Below, piece by piece: positions 16,289 to 26,430 of a stretch of 64,000 nucleotides of DNA. Origin of the DNA: JAIVJZ01 sp036386515 (GTDB lineage Bacteria > Acidobacteriota > Blastocatellia > Pyrinomonadales > Pyrinomonadaceae); the NCBI GenBank assembly GCA_036386515.1, contig DASVVO010000071.1:1-64000 (forward strand), read 5' to 3'. The position numbers and the translations under genes are program-made. The number at the start of each line of letters is the position of its first letter. Position 1 is the stretch's first letter. A model generated the notes under the pieces. It was not told the origin of the DNA and made no database searches. It saw nothing but the letters and a program-made list of their open reading frames with translations.

Positions 16289-17365
16289 CTAATTGTTGGC
16301 CGTCGGCGGCGCGGCTTTAACGTCACGCTCGCGCTCCCAGGCGCGCAAGGCCTGCACGCCCCTCTGGAAGTCGGCTTCGCTGCTGTAAAAATTATGCGCG
16401 CCGTCGTCGCGGGAAGGCTCGCGCACGTAGTAGAGATAATCGGTTTCGGCGGGGCGCAACGCGGCCGCCAGGGAACGCGCGCCGGACGAAGCGATCGGCC
16501 CCGGCGGGAGACCGCGCACCTTGCGTGTGTTGTAGGGCGAATCCCGATCGAGATCGCTCTGATAAACTTTTCCGTCGTTCTTCCATTTGCCCGCGAGTTT
16601 GGAGGCATAGATGATCGACGAATCAATGCCGAGCGACATCCCGATTTTGAGACGATTGTAAATGACGGACGCCACCACCGGCCTTTCTTCCTTCAACTTG
16701 GCTTCGGTCTCGACGAGCGAGGCGACGGTCACGATCTCTCTCAGGGTTCGCCCCGGCGGCAGGGGTTGCTCTCCCAGTTGCTCGCGCCAGACCTGGCGGA
16801 AACGTTTGACCATCGCCGCGACCATCGCGCGCGGGGCAGTATCGGGGGGGAAGCTGTAGGTGTCCGGATAGAGGTAGCCTTCGAGGTTAGTGGCTTCGGG
16901 GTCGAGGTCGCGGATGTCGCTCGTGTCGTTCATCAACGCGAGGGCTTCATCGGCGTGAGCGAGTTTGAGTTCGGGGATGCGCGCCATGGCCGCGGCAATG
17001 TCCCAGCGCGTCCAGCCTTCGATGACCGTGAAGCGCGCCAAACGCTGCTCGCCTTCTTCCAGTTTTCGCAGCACGCCGAGCGGCGAGACGGGGGAAGGGA
17101 AACGATACTCACCGGCCTTCAGGCGCGGGGCTGCGCCGCTCAAGCGTATATAAAGTTGCAGCGGCCACGCGCGTCCGATAACGCCGGAGGATGAGAGGCG
17201 CGAGATGATTTGGTCGGGGGACGAGCCGCGTGGAATTTCGATGTATTGGGTTGCGTGAGAATGGGCGACGGGGCGGTGTAGTTCGCGGTAGAGCCAGAAG
17301 GAAAAGGCCGCGGCGGCACACCCCAGGATGATGGCGAGAATGGCTAAACGGCGAAAAATTTTCAT
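16289..17365 (-). CDS. mltG: Endolytic murein transglycosylase MltG (YceG-like)
   Basis: 358 residues from the ATG at 17365 (MKIFRRLAILAII), which starts an N-terminal membrane anchor (about 8-25). The YceG core is clear: a LysM-like part (IEIPRGSSPDQIISRL), the catalytic Glu segment VASLVETEAKLKEERPVVASVIYNRL, IGMSLGIDSSIIY, SPYNTRKVRGLPPGPIASSG and DYLYYVRE. MltG cleaves nascent glycan strands and sets their length. ruvX lies upstream on the same strand, the common mltG/yqgF neighbourhood. Confidence 0.95.
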   Translation of the reverse strand: MKIFRRLAILAIILGCAAAAFSFWLYRELHRPVAHSHATQYIEIPRGSSPDQIISRLSSSGVIGRAWPLQLYIRLSGAAPRLKAGEYRFPSPVSPLGVLRKLEEGEQRLARFTVIEGWTRWDIAAAMARIPELKLAHADEALALMNDTSDIRDLDPEATNLEGYLYPDTYSFPPDTAPRAMVAAMVKRFRQVWREQLGEQPLPPGRTLREIVTVASLVETEAKLKEERPVVASVIYNRLKIGMSLGIDSSIIYASKLAGKWKNDGKVYQSDLDRDSPYNTRKVRGLPPGPIASSGARSLAAALRPAETDYLYYVREPSRDDGAHNFYSSEADFQRGVQALRAWERERDVKAAPPTANN

Positions 17366-17496
17366 GAATGATTGGTTTAACTGAACGAGCGTAAACTTGG
17401 ATAAAATGAGAGTTAAGGTCAATCAACATTCGCCCGGCAGCGAGCGGGTGCGAGTTGCGCTTCGGACGGTCTTATTAATATATTTAACCCGCTGCC

Positions 17497-17997
17497 TCAT
17501 TGCCGCTCCTCCTGTTGGGCGATGAAATCTCTCAAAATGAGGGCGGCCGCCTCGCTGTCGAGCCGTGCGGTTAGTTCTTCGCCGGTGACGCCCGCTTCGC
17601 GCAAAAGTTCCCCGGCGGCGTGTGAAGTGAGCCTCTCATCCTGCAAATGCACCGGGAGGTCTAAGGAAAGGGAGAGATTGCGCGCGATCCGTCGCGCTTC
17701 CTGCGCGGCCTCGCCTTCGGTGCCGTCGAGTTTGAGCGGCAAACCAATAACCACCCCTTGAGCGTCAAAGCTGTGTCGCAAATCTGAGATTTGACGGAGC
17801 AGTTTTTTCCAATTCGTGCGATGAAGCGGCGGCAGCGGTTGGGTCGTCAGACGCAACTCGTCGCTGACGGCCACGCCGACGCGCTTTGTCCCCAAGTCGA
17901 GCGCGAGCAAGCGGCCTTTAAAGGTTTCGGGTCGCGCGCCGCCGTCGATTTCGGGAATTTTTGAATCCGGCAAATTGATTTTATCGTAGACGCTCAA
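17497..17997 (-). CDS. ruvX: Putative pre-16S rRNA nuclease / Holliday junction resolvase-like YqgF (RuvX)
   Basis: 166 residues with the RNase H-like pattern: LLALDLGTKRVGVAVSDE (first Asp), GVVIGLPLKLDG, VHLQDERLTS and the C-terminal LDSEAAALILRDF. The first 25 residues (MSVYDKINLPDSKI...) are longer than in most family members; a later start is possible. YqgF family proteins mature 16S rRNA 5' ends, and older annotation assigns a Holliday-junction role. Confidence 0.9.
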   Translation of the reverse strand: MSVYDKINLPDSKIPEIDGGARPETFKGRLLALDLGTKRVGVAVSDELRLTTQPLPPLHRTNWKKLLRQISDLRHSFDAQGVVIGLPLKLDGTEGEAAQEARRIARNLSLSLDLPVHLQDERLTSHAAGELLREAGVTGEELTARLDSEAAALILRDFIAQQEERQ

Positions 17998-18147
17998 AGT
18001 ATAACGCAGCCGCCGTGCGCGAGGCCAATTGGCGCAACCGTCTTGCGACGCATCAGAAGGCTACTGTATCATCACTTCCAGCCTGTCGGGCAATGAGGTT
18101 CGAGGGTGTTGGAATAATCCGGCGCAAAAGTTTTCCTGAGGTAAAAG

Positions 18148-19428
18148 ATGTCATTTCGCAGTAAGTTTCTCGTAGTGGTTTTCTCCGCCACGCTCGCGCT
18201 CTACGCGGTGGTCGGGGGTCTGATTTATACGCGCGCGCAACAGCAGAACGACCCCGGCGCGCAGCTACGAATCTTCGAGAGCGTCCTCCAGCATATTCAC
18301 GACGATTATGTTGACGAGCCGGATTTGAACAAAGTGCGCGCCGGCGCGCTGCGCGGTCTCGCCTACGGACTCGACCCGTATTCGACTTACCTGACGGTGG
18401 ATCAGGTGCGCGACTTCCGCGTCGGACTCGATAAGGGTCAGGCGGGGATCGGCGCGGAGCTTTCGCAGGTGGCCTCTTATCTCTACGTCATCGCGCCGGT
18501 CAAAGGCGGGGCGGCGGAGCAGGCGGGTGTGCAGGCGGGCGACATCATCGAGTACATAGACAACAAGGCGACGCGCGACATCTCGCTCTACGATGCCAAG
18601 CAGCTTCTGAACGGCGCTTCGGGCACGGAAGTTAAAGTTCGCATCTTGCGCGCCGGGACGCGCCCGCTGACGGTGTCGATCAAGCGCGCGCCGGTGCAGG
18701 CGCCGGGCGTCGAGACGCGTGTGGAGGCGGCGAAGGTCGGGGTGGTGCGGATCAATAGCCTGACGGAGGGCGAGGCCGCCATCGTGCAGAAGCGCGTGCA
18801 GGAATTACAGAAGCAGGGGGCGCAGAAGTTGGTGCTCGACTTGCGCGGCGTGGCGGGCGGTTCGCTCGCGGAGGGCGTCCGCGTGGCGAACTTCTTCATC
18901 AAGGAGGGCGCGCTGGCGCAGACCATCGGGCGCGGCAACAAGAGCCTCAAAACTTTCAACGCCGACCCCAAACTCGCGATCTTCGACGGCCCCGTGGCCG
19001 TGTTGATCGATAGAGGCACGGCGGGCGCGGCGGAAGTGGTCGCCTCGGCGTTCATCGAGCGCAAGCGCGGCGAGGTCGTCGGGGAAAAGAGTTTCGGCGC
19101 GGGCGCGGAGCAGCAGTTGTTCCCGCTGCGCAACGGCGACGGGTTGCTGCTGACGACCGTGAAGTGGGCTTCATCGACGGGCAAGTCGTTCATCGGCGCG
19201 GGCGTTTCGCCGACGGTGGAAGTGAAGCGGCCTGAGTTGGCCGCCGCGATCGACCCGGAAGATTTGACCGGCAACGACGACGACGCCATCGCGCAACCGG
19301 CGCAGCCGGGCGACCGCAGGGAAGTTGCGCCGGAGACGGCCGCTCCGAAACAGCAGCCGGAAGACACGCAGTTGAAGAAGGCGCTCGAACTGCTCAACAA
19401 ACCGGCGACGCCGCAAAAGGCTGAGTAA
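18148..19428 (+). CDS. S41 C-terminal-processing-peptidase-like protein lacking the catalytic Ser and Lys
   Basis: 426 residues: an N-terminal membrane/signal segment (about 5-25), a helical S41 N-terminal region with GLDPYSTYL, a PDZ domain (about 90-175; GIGAEL, GVQAGDIIEYID) and the tail-specific protease core (LVLDLRG, FDGPVAVLIDRG). In active family members the core reads (G)TASASE and, 25 residues after the catalytic Ser, FGKG. Here the equivalents are TAGAAE (Gly293) and FGAG (Ala318), so both catalytic residues are gone. The protein is probably a non-proteolytic scaffold or regulator. The C-terminus is Pro/Glu-rich. Confidence 0.85.
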   Translation: MSFRSKFLVVVFSATLALYAVVGGLIYTRAQQQNDPGAQLRIFESVLQHIHDDYVDEPDLNKVRAGALRGLAYGLDPYSTYLTVDQVRDFRVGLDKGQAGIGAELSQVASYLYVIAPVKGGAAEQAGVQAGDIIEYIDNKATRDISLYDAKQLLNGASGTEVKVRILRAGTRPLTVSIKRAPVQAPGVETRVEAAKVGVVRINSLTEGEAAIVQKRVQELQKQGAQKLVLDLRGVAGGSLAEGVRVANFFIKEGALAQTIGRGNKSLKTFNADPKLAIFDGPVAVLIDRGTAGAAEVVASAFIERKRGEVVGEKSFGAGAEQQLFPLRNGDGLLLTTVKWASSTGKSFIGAGVSPTVEVKRPELAAAIDPEDLTGNDDDAIAQPAQPGDRREVAPETAAPKQQPEDTQLKKALELLNKPATPQKAE

Positions 19429-19463
19429 GCGGAAACGTCAACGCACGACCGCGCACACTGACA

Positions 19464-19506
19464 AGAGGCCGGGGAAGGACATCCTTCCCCGGCCTCTCGC
19501 TTTTTT
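19464..19506 (+). terminator. Rho-independent terminator
   Basis: A perfect 16-bp stem AGAGGCCGGGGAAGGA / TCCTTCCCCGGCCTCT with a two-base loop, followed after CGC by TTTTTT. It ends the S41-like gene and also separates it from the convergent carboxylase gene. Confidence 0.95.
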
Positions 19507-19545
19507 AGCGCGGGTGGTTTAGCGCAGTGGATGTGTTAATCGTGT

Positions 19546-21126
<1,581 letters not shown>

Positions 21127-21170
21127 AAGGATTCGCGTCAAACGCAGGTCGGGGAAAATATAGCGCTCAC

Positions 21171-21569
21171 TCAACGCTCTTTGTTGAACTCGACTAAATC
21201 CCAGAGATTGCCGTATAAATCCGCGAAAACGGCGACCGTGCCGTATTCCTCGTGTTTCGGTTCTCTGACGAAATTTATCTCTTGCGAGCGCATGTTTCGA
21301 TAGTCTCTCCAAAAGTCGTCGGTTTTCAGGAACAGGAAAACGCGCCCGCCCGTCTGGTTTCCGATCCGGCTTCGTTGTTCTTCGCCGACCCCGCGTGCCA
21401 GCAACAAGCAACATTCTTCAGAGCCTTCCGGCGCCACCAAGACCCAACGTTTGGTGTCGCTTTGGGGAGTGTCTTCGAGCAGGCGGAAGTTTAATTTTTC
21501 AGTATAGAATTTGATGGCTTCGTCGTAATCATCCACTACTAAAGCGATATGCGCAATACTTTGTTTCAT
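21171..21569 (-). CDS. VOC-family (glyoxalase/bleomycin-resistance) protein
   Basis: 132 residues. One VOC fold as two beta-alpha-beta-beta-beta modules: IAHIALVVDDYDEAIKFYTEKLNF and GRVFLFLKTDDFWRDYRNMRSQ...YGTVAVFADLYGNLWDLVEF. Candidate metal ligands are His7 and the C-terminal Glu. It lies 44 bp upstream of the carboxylase gene on the same strand. Methylmalonyl-CoA epimerase was considered because of this neighbour, but the sequence is not typical of that enzyme. The substrate is unknown. Confidence 0.75.
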   Translation of the reverse strand: MKQSIAHIALVVDDYDEAIKFYTEKLNFRLLEDTPQSDTKRWVLVAPEGSEECCLLLARGVGEEQRSRIGNQTGGRVFLFLKTDDFWRDYRNMRSQEINFVREPKHEEYGTVAVFADLYGNLWDLVEFNKER

Positions 21570-21665
21570 AGCTTTGTCGTCAACAGGCGAGCGGCGCGCG
21601 CCCGTGCGCCCGAATTTTTACGGCGCGGGATCGTAACACGGGCGACACGGCCGGGCAGGCCGCGG

Positions 21666-22178
21666 CTACGCGCTCCGGTCGAAGGGGAAGTCTCTGCGCT
21701 CGATGACCTCGATTAACTCCGCGAGCGCGCGGGGCACGGCATCGCGCACGGCTTCGGGATAAAGGTAGCGCGCCGCGTTGGCCGCGAACTCGTCTTCGTC
21801 GAGTATGCGCCGGGAGAAGTCGGGTGCGACGAGCAGGTCGATGTCCAGATCGATGAAGGTCAGGACGCCGTCGGCAAACTCCGCGGGCATATTGATGTTG
21901 CAATAGTAGTTGCGTAGTTCGCCGGACGGTTCATGGAAGCGAAAGACGCTGTACCAGCGATCCGTCCAATAGTATTCGACGCTGAGCGTGCCGGGCGCGA
22001 TGATGCCGAGTTGCGGATGCCGTATTTCATCCGCGAAAATTCCCTCGACGCAGATGAGCGAACCCGCTTGCGACACGAGACGAGCCTGCCACTCGCGATG
22101 GAGCCGGCCGTCGAACTTGCGCGCACACACCCGGACGACCTGACCCGGCGCGGCGATTTCCGAACGTTCAACCTCCAT
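21666..22178 (-). CDS. DUF402-family protein (nucleoside phosphatase fold)
   Basis: 170 residues from the ATG at 22178. Family features: WYSVFRFHEPSGELRNYYCNINMPAEF, then LTFIDLDIDLLVAPD and DEDEF, matching the DUF402 acidic metal cluster (the D-x-D-x-D stretch). Characterised relatives hydrolyse nucleoside di/triphosphates or fluorophosphate compounds. It begins 14 bp after the FAH-family gene, as the last gene of the run hslV-hslU-FN3-FAH-DUF402. Confidence 0.75.
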   Translation of the reverse strand: MEVERSEIAAPGQVVRVCARKFDGRLHREWQARLVSQAGSLICVEGIFADEIRHPQLGIIAPGTLSVEYYWTDRWYSVFRFHEPSGELRNYYCNINMPAEFADGVLTFIDLDIDLLVAPDFSRRILDEDEFAANAARYLYPEAVRDAVPRALAELIEVIERRDFPFDRSA

Positions 22179-22192
22179 GCCGGGACGCCCGT

Positions 22193-22984
22193 TCACTGGC
22201 CTCCGGCGCGCACGGTATTGCGGAGCGTGCCGACGCCTTCGACTTCGATCTCGCACACGTCGCCGTCCAGGAGCGGCGCGACGCCCGCGGGCGTGCCCGT
22301 CGAGATCACGTCGCCCGCTTCCAGCGTCATGACGTGCGAGATGTAACGGATAAGATAGGCGACGGGGAAGGCCATGGCGGCGGTGCGGCCGCGCTGCCGC
22401 GTCTCGCCGTTGACGCGCGTCTCCACCTGCAAGTCGAAAGGGTCGATGCCGGTCACGATGTAGGGGCCGACGGGGCAGAAGGTGTCGAAAGATTTGGCGC
22501 GGGTGAACTGCACGTCACGGCGTTGCAGGTCGCGCGCGGTGACATCGTTGACGCAGGTGTAGCCGAGCACGTAGTCGAGCGAATTTTCGTTGTCGCCGAT
22601 GTGCCGGGCGCGGCGTTTGATCACCACTCCGAGTTCGCCCTCGTGCTCGACGCGCGACGAGACGGCGGGGAGTTCGACGGCGTCCAGGTGTCCGACCACG
22701 GCCGAGGGCGGTTTGAGAAAGAGCAGCGGCTCGTCGGGCATAGGGTTGCCGAGTTCGGCGGCGTGGTCTCTGTAGTTGCGCCCGACGCAGACGATCTTAG
22801 AGGGAGCGACGGGGGCGAGCAGTTTCACCTCCGCGAGCGCGAAGGCTTCGACAGACGAGACGGGAGCGGGCGCGGCGTCGAAGATTTGTGCGGGCGTGAC
22901 GGGATAGACCAGGCCGTCGGCGATCAAGCCGTAGCTCGCTTCGCCCGTCTCGGCAGATAAAAAGCGGCAGATAATTTGGCTCAT
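22193..22984 (-). CDS. Fumarylacetoacetate hydrolase (FAH) family protein
   Basis: 263 residues from the ATG at 22984. FAH core: KIVCVGRNYRDHAAELG, PLLFLKPPSAVVG, VEHEGELGVVIKRRAR (acidic metal ligands E-x-E), GYTCVNDVTARDLQRRD, AKSFDTFCPVGPYIV and ISTGTPAGVAPLLDGD. These define the FAHD1/YcgM-type hydrolase/decarboxylase group (acylpyruvase, oxaloacetate decarboxylase or isomerase activities). It lies one base after the FN3 lipoprotein gene. The exact substrate is not determinable. Confidence 0.85.
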   Translation of the reverse strand: MSQIICRFLSAETGEASYGLIADGLVYPVTPAQIFDAAPAPVSSVEAFALAEVKLLAPVAPSKIVCVGRNYRDHAAELGNPMPDEPLLFLKPPSAVVGHLDAVELPAVSSRVEHEGELGVVIKRRARHIGDNENSLDYVLGYTCVNDVTARDLQRRDVQFTRAKSFDTFCPVGPYIVTGIDPFDLQVETRVNGETRQRGRTAAMAFPVAYLIRYISHVMTLEAGDVISTGTPAGVAPLLDGDVCEIEVEGVGTLRNTVRAGGQ

Positions 22985-22985
22985 A

Positions 22986-24092
22986 TCAGGGCACCGTTTC
23001 GGAGACGACTTCGGAGGGGCGGCTCGTGTTGCCCGCCGCATCCACGGCCGTCAGGTAGTAATAATATTTGACGCCGGATTCGACCGCGTCGTCCTGATAA
23101 GTCGTGCGTTCGAGCAGGCTGCGGTTGAGCTTCGTCCAGGAGTCTTTCGGCGCGTTCGCGTCGGTCGAGCGATAGACGTTGTAGCCCGCCACGTCGCGTT
23201 CGGGGTTCGCGGGGAAGAAGAGGGAGAGGCGGCGCGGCGCGGTGGCGATGGAGATGGAGGCCGGCGAGGACGGCGGGAACGTGTCGCGCGGGGCGATGCC
23301 GAGCGCGTTTGAATTGAGGCTCTCGACCTGCGCCCCGCCCGTGCCGAGCGAGACGGCGCGCACGAGATAGACGTACTCTTCGCCGAACTTGAAGGTCTGA
23401 TCGTTGAACTCCGTCGCGGTCAGCACCTGGCTGTTGAGCGGCGTCTGCGCGGGTTCGTTTTGCGAACGATCCGTGCGGTAGATGTTGTAGCCGAGCAGGT
23501 TGACGGGCGTGGAGTTGTCCACGTTGGCGGGCGGCGTCTGCCAGCGAATTTTGACGACGTTCTCGCTCTCGTTCGTGACGCCGACGAGCGTCGGCGGCTG
23601 ACTCACGCGCGTCGCCGGTTCGATGAGCAGGAAATTGGAGAAAGAGGCGCGCTGGCCGGTAGCGTTGACGTAGCGCAGCGCGTAACGCAGCCGCACGGGT
23701 TCGTTCAACGTGAGCGTATCCACGTAGGTCAAATCTTCCGTGGCGCGCTCGATGGAAGAGTAGGGAACGGAGCCGATGAGCGTGGCGCGCGAGGCGAATT
23801 CCTCTTCCGTCAGCGGCAGCGGGTCGCCCGTGCTCTCTGCGACGCGATAGATGTCTATGCGGCGAATGCTCTGCACGCTGCCGGTGGGGGCGTTGCGGGG
23901 CGGCGCAGGCCAGCCGAGGATCACCTGATTGCCGCGTTGCACGCCGGAGAGCAACTCCGTGCGCTGTGGGACGTTCTCGGTGGGCGGTAGCGGCGGGCGG
24001 CGTTTGCCGCAAGCGGCCGACAGGCCGACGATGAGCGCGAAGGTGAGCGGCAGGAAGCGCCGGAAGAGAAATTGATGGCGTGAAAATTTCAT
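22986..24092 (-). CDS. Putative lipoprotein with fibronectin type III repeats
   Basis: About 368 residues from the ATG at 24092. A basic start and hydrophobic run end in GLSAAC (Cys28), an acceptable though not ideal lipobox, followed by a proline-rich linker. Three FN3-like modules follow at about 40-140, 145-250 and 255-365, each with paired strands such as VILGWPAPP, VKIRWQTPP and YNVYRSTDAN. It is probably an envelope protein of unknown partner. It sits between hslU and the FAH gene; the ATG lies inside the end of the hslU reading region only if a longer start is used. Confidence 0.7.
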   Translation of the reverse strand: MKFSRHQFLFRRFLPLTFALIVGLSAACGKRRPPLPPTENVPQRTELLSGVQRGNQVILGWPAPPRNAPTGSVQSIRRIDIYRVAESTGDPLPLTEEEFASRATLIGSVPYSSIERATEDLTYVDTLTLNEPVRLRYALRYVNATGQRASFSNFLLIEPATRVSQPPTLVGVTNESENVVKIRWQTPPANVDNSTPVNLLGYNIYRTDRSQNEPAQTPLNSQVLTATEFNDQTFKFGEEYVYLVRAVSLGTGGAQVESLNSNALGIAPRDTFPPSSPASISIATAPRRLSLFFPANPERDVAGYNVYRSTDANAPKDSWTKLNRSLLERTTYQDDAVESGVKYYYYLTAVDAAGNTSRPSEVVSETVP

Positions 24093-24112
24093 GCGTGGGT
24101 GCCGCGCGCGGC

Positions 24113-25543
24113 TCACAAGATGTAGCGACTGAGGTCTTGATCCTTGACGATGGCCTGAAGCGTGTTGGAGACGTAGACGGCATCGATCAATTGACGCTTC
24201 GGTTCGAGGTCGGGGCCTGCGAAACTGATCTCGTCCAGGACTTTCTCCATGATCGTGTGCAGGCGACGCGCGCCGATGTTCTCCGTCTGCTCGTTGACGC
24301 GCCCGGCGAATTGCGCGATGGAGTCGATGGCGTCGTCGGTAAACTCCAGATCGATCCCCTCGGTTTCCAAGAGCGCGATGTACTGTTTGACGAGTGAATT
24401 TTTCGGTTCGGTGAGAATCCGCTTGAAGTCCTCGATGGTCAGCGATTCGAGTTCGACGCGGATGGGGAATCTGCCCTGTAGCTCCGGGATCAAGTCCGAA
24501 GGCTTCGAGACGTGGAACGCGCCGGCGGCGATAAAGAGGATGTGGTCTGTGCGCACCATGCCGTAGCGCGTGTTGACGGTCGTGCCCTCGACGATCGGGA
24601 GGATGTCGCGCTGCACGCCTTCACGCGACACGTCAGGGCCGCCCCCGCCGGACTCGCGCCCGGCGATCTTGTCGATCTCGTCGAGAAAGATGATGCCGGC
24701 CGATTCGACGCGTTCGAGCGCGGCGCGCGCCACCGTGTCCATGTCGATGAGCCGCTCCTCCTCTTCCTGCAAGAGGTACTCCATGGCCTCGTCCACGCGC
24801 ATCCGGCGGCGTTTCGTGCGTCCCTGAAAGAGATTGCCGAGCATGTCCTTCATGTTGATGCCCATCTCTTCGACGCCCTGCGGCCCGGCGACTTCGATGG
24901 TCGGGAAATTCTTCTCGCGCACCTCCATCTCGACCATCCGGTTCTCCAACTTCCCGGCGCGAAGCTGCTCGCGGAGCTTTTCACGCGTCCGCTGAAACTG
25001 ATCATCGCGCGGCGCGGAACCGTGCGCGTCGGAATCGGACGCGGGAGAGTTGTCTTCGTCGAAATTGTAAAAGGTCGGAGAGTTCTTAGGCGGGAGCAGT
25101 AGGTCGAGTATGCGTTCTTCGACGTTGAGTTCCGCCTTGTCGGCGATCTCTTCCGCCTTCTCGGCGCGCAGCATCTCGACGGCGATCTCCGTGAGATCGC
25201 GGATCATGCTCTCCACGTCGCGGCCGACGTAGCCGACCTCCGTGAATTTCGAGGCCTCGACCTTCAGAAACGGCGAGTTCGACATGCGCGCGAGACGCCG
25301 CGCGATCTCCGTCTTGCCGACGCCCGTCGTGCCGATCATGATGATGTTTTTCGGCATCACGTCGGCCGCCATTTCGGGCGCGAGTTTCTGCCGCCGCACG
25401 CGATTGCGCAGCGCGATCGCCACCGCGCGTTTCGCCGCATGCTGCCCGACGACGTGCTTGTCCAACTGCGCCACGATTTGCCGCGGCGTCATGTCGTCGA
25501 GCCGCGCTTCTTCGTCAACTTCGCCTGAGAGATAAATAACCAT
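24113..25543 (-). CDS. hslU: ATP-dependent protease ATPase subunit HslU
   Basis: 476 residues. The AAA+ features are IMIGTTGVGKTEIARRLA (Walker A), GYVGRDVESMIRDL (pore loop), AGIIFLDEIDKIAGRE (Walker B), LIPELQGRFPIRVEL (sensor 1 / arginine region) and IGARRLHTIMEKVLDEISF near the end, closing at the conserved RYIL. It unfolds substrates for HslV. The family usually begins MTPRQIV, so the ATG at 25492 is a real alternative; the ATG at 25543 adds 17 residues that run up to the repeat element separating it from hslV. Confidence 0.97.
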   Translation of the reverse strand: MVIYLSGEVDEEARLDDMTPRQIVAQLDKHVVGQHAAKRAVAIALRNRVRRQKLAPEMAADVMPKNIIMIGTTGVGKTEIARRLARMSNSPFLKVEASKFTEVGYVGRDVESMIRDLTEIAVEMLRAEKAEEIADKAELNVEERILDLLLPPKNSPTFYNFDEDNSPASDSDAHGSAPRDDQFQRTREKLREQLRAGKLENRMVEMEVREKNFPTIEVAGPQGVEEMGINMKDMLGNLFQGRTKRRRMRVDEAMEYLLQEEEERLIDMDTVARAALERVESAGIIFLDEIDKIAGRESGGGGPDVSREGVQRDILPIVEGTTVNTRYGMVRTDHILFIAAGAFHVSKPSDLIPELQGRFPIRVELESLTIEDFKRILTEPKNSLVKQYIALLETEGIDLEFTDDAIDSIAQFAGRVNEQTENIGARRLHTIMEKVLDEISFAGPDLEPKRQLIDAVYVSNTLQAIVKDQDLSRYIL

Positions 25544-25548
25544 AAGTG

Positions 25549-25644
25549 AGAGGTCAGAGGTCGGAGGTGAGAGGCTAGAGGTTAGAGTTCATGGAAGACA
25601 GTTTTTGTTATAACTGGCCTCTGACCTCCGACCTCTGACCTCTG
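25549..25644. repeat. Inverted repeat of GAGGTCA-type words between hslV and hslU
   Basis: Left arm about 25549-25577 and right arm about 25616-25644 are near-perfect complements built from AGAGGTC/GGAGGT words, with a 38-bp loop. It is the same architecture as the elements at 55.2, 61.1 and 62.9 kb. It interrupts a normally tight gene pair and could act as attenuator, processing site or terminator. Confidence 0.75.
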
Positions 25645-25648
25645 TTTT

Positions 25649-26206
25649 TCATAATTCCTCGACGATAATATTTTGATTCGTGTAGATACAAATTTCGCCC
25701 GCGATATTGAGGGCTTCGTGCGCGATGTCGCGCGCATTCATCTCCGTGTTCTTGAGCAGGGCGCGGGCGGCGGCGAGCGCGAAGGAGCCGCCGGAGCCGA
25801 TGGCGAGCGCGCCGTCCTGTTCGTCGGGCGCGATGACATCGCCGTTGCCGGACAGCAGGAAAGAACTCTTTTCGTCGGCGACGATGAGCAACGCTTCGAG
25901 GTGGCGCAGGATTTTGTCGGTGCGCCATTCCTTGCTGAGTTCGATGGCGGCGCGTTCGAGATTGCCCTGATACTGTTCGAGCTTGCTTTCAAAGCGCGTG
26001 AGCAGAGAGAAGGCGTCCGCGCTGGCTCCGGCGAAACCGGCGAGGATGCGCTCGTTGTAGAGACGACGCACCTTGCGCGCGCCGCTCTTCATCACGGTCT
26101 CGCCGAGGCTGACCTGCCCGTCGCCCGCCATGGCGACCTTGCCGCCCCTGCGTACCAGCAGGACGGTCGTACTGCGCCAGCGTGGCATTGAAGTTTCTGT
26201 GTTCAT
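25649..26206 (-). CDS. hslV: ATP-dependent protease peptidase subunit HslV
   Basis: 185 residues. The threonine-peptidase start is STTVLLVRRGGKVAMAGDGQV; the nucleophile is the first Thr of TT, exposed after removal of a short propeptide (MNTETSMPRWRS, or MPRWRS if the ATG at 26188 is used). Further motifs: KVRRLYNERILAGFAGASADAF, GNLERAAIELSKEWRTDK, AIGSGGSFALAAARAL and GEICIYTNQNIIVEEL. It forms the two-ring chamber for HslU. Confidence 0.97.
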   Translation of the reverse strand: MNTETSMPRWRSTTVLLVRRGGKVAMAGDGQVSLGETVMKSGARKVRRLYNERILAGFAGASADAFSLLTRFESKLEQYQGNLERAAIELSKEWRTDKILRHLEALLIVADEKSSFLLSGNGDVIAPDEQDGALAIGSGGSFALAAARALLKNTEMNARDIAHEALNIAGEICIYTNQNIIVEEL

Positions 26207-26430
26207 AGTGGTAACGGAGAAATATAGGGAGTGGCTTGAAGGTAAGTCAAGGAAGGAGGTTTGTCGCGGGCGAATTTATCGCCGGGCGAGGTCTGGAAGA
26301 TGTGGAATCGGACATCGAAGGATTATGCGTTATGATAACGGAGCCGGGGACGGACAGGCTCAGACGCGACGCGACGCGACTGACCGGCCGGTGCGTTTAA
26401 GCATTTTTCGAGGGGAGCGACGGACGAGCA

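Noticed and set aside
21171..21569. Methylmalonyl-CoA epimerase beside the carboxylase beta gene
   Set aside because: Fold and context fit, but the sequence does not show the epimerase-type conserved residues; kept as a generic VOC protein.
22981..24183. 400-codon frame overlapping the FN3 lipoprotein in another frame
   Set aside because: Low-complexity Arg/Pro/Ala shadow; the FN3 frame has signal peptide and repeats.
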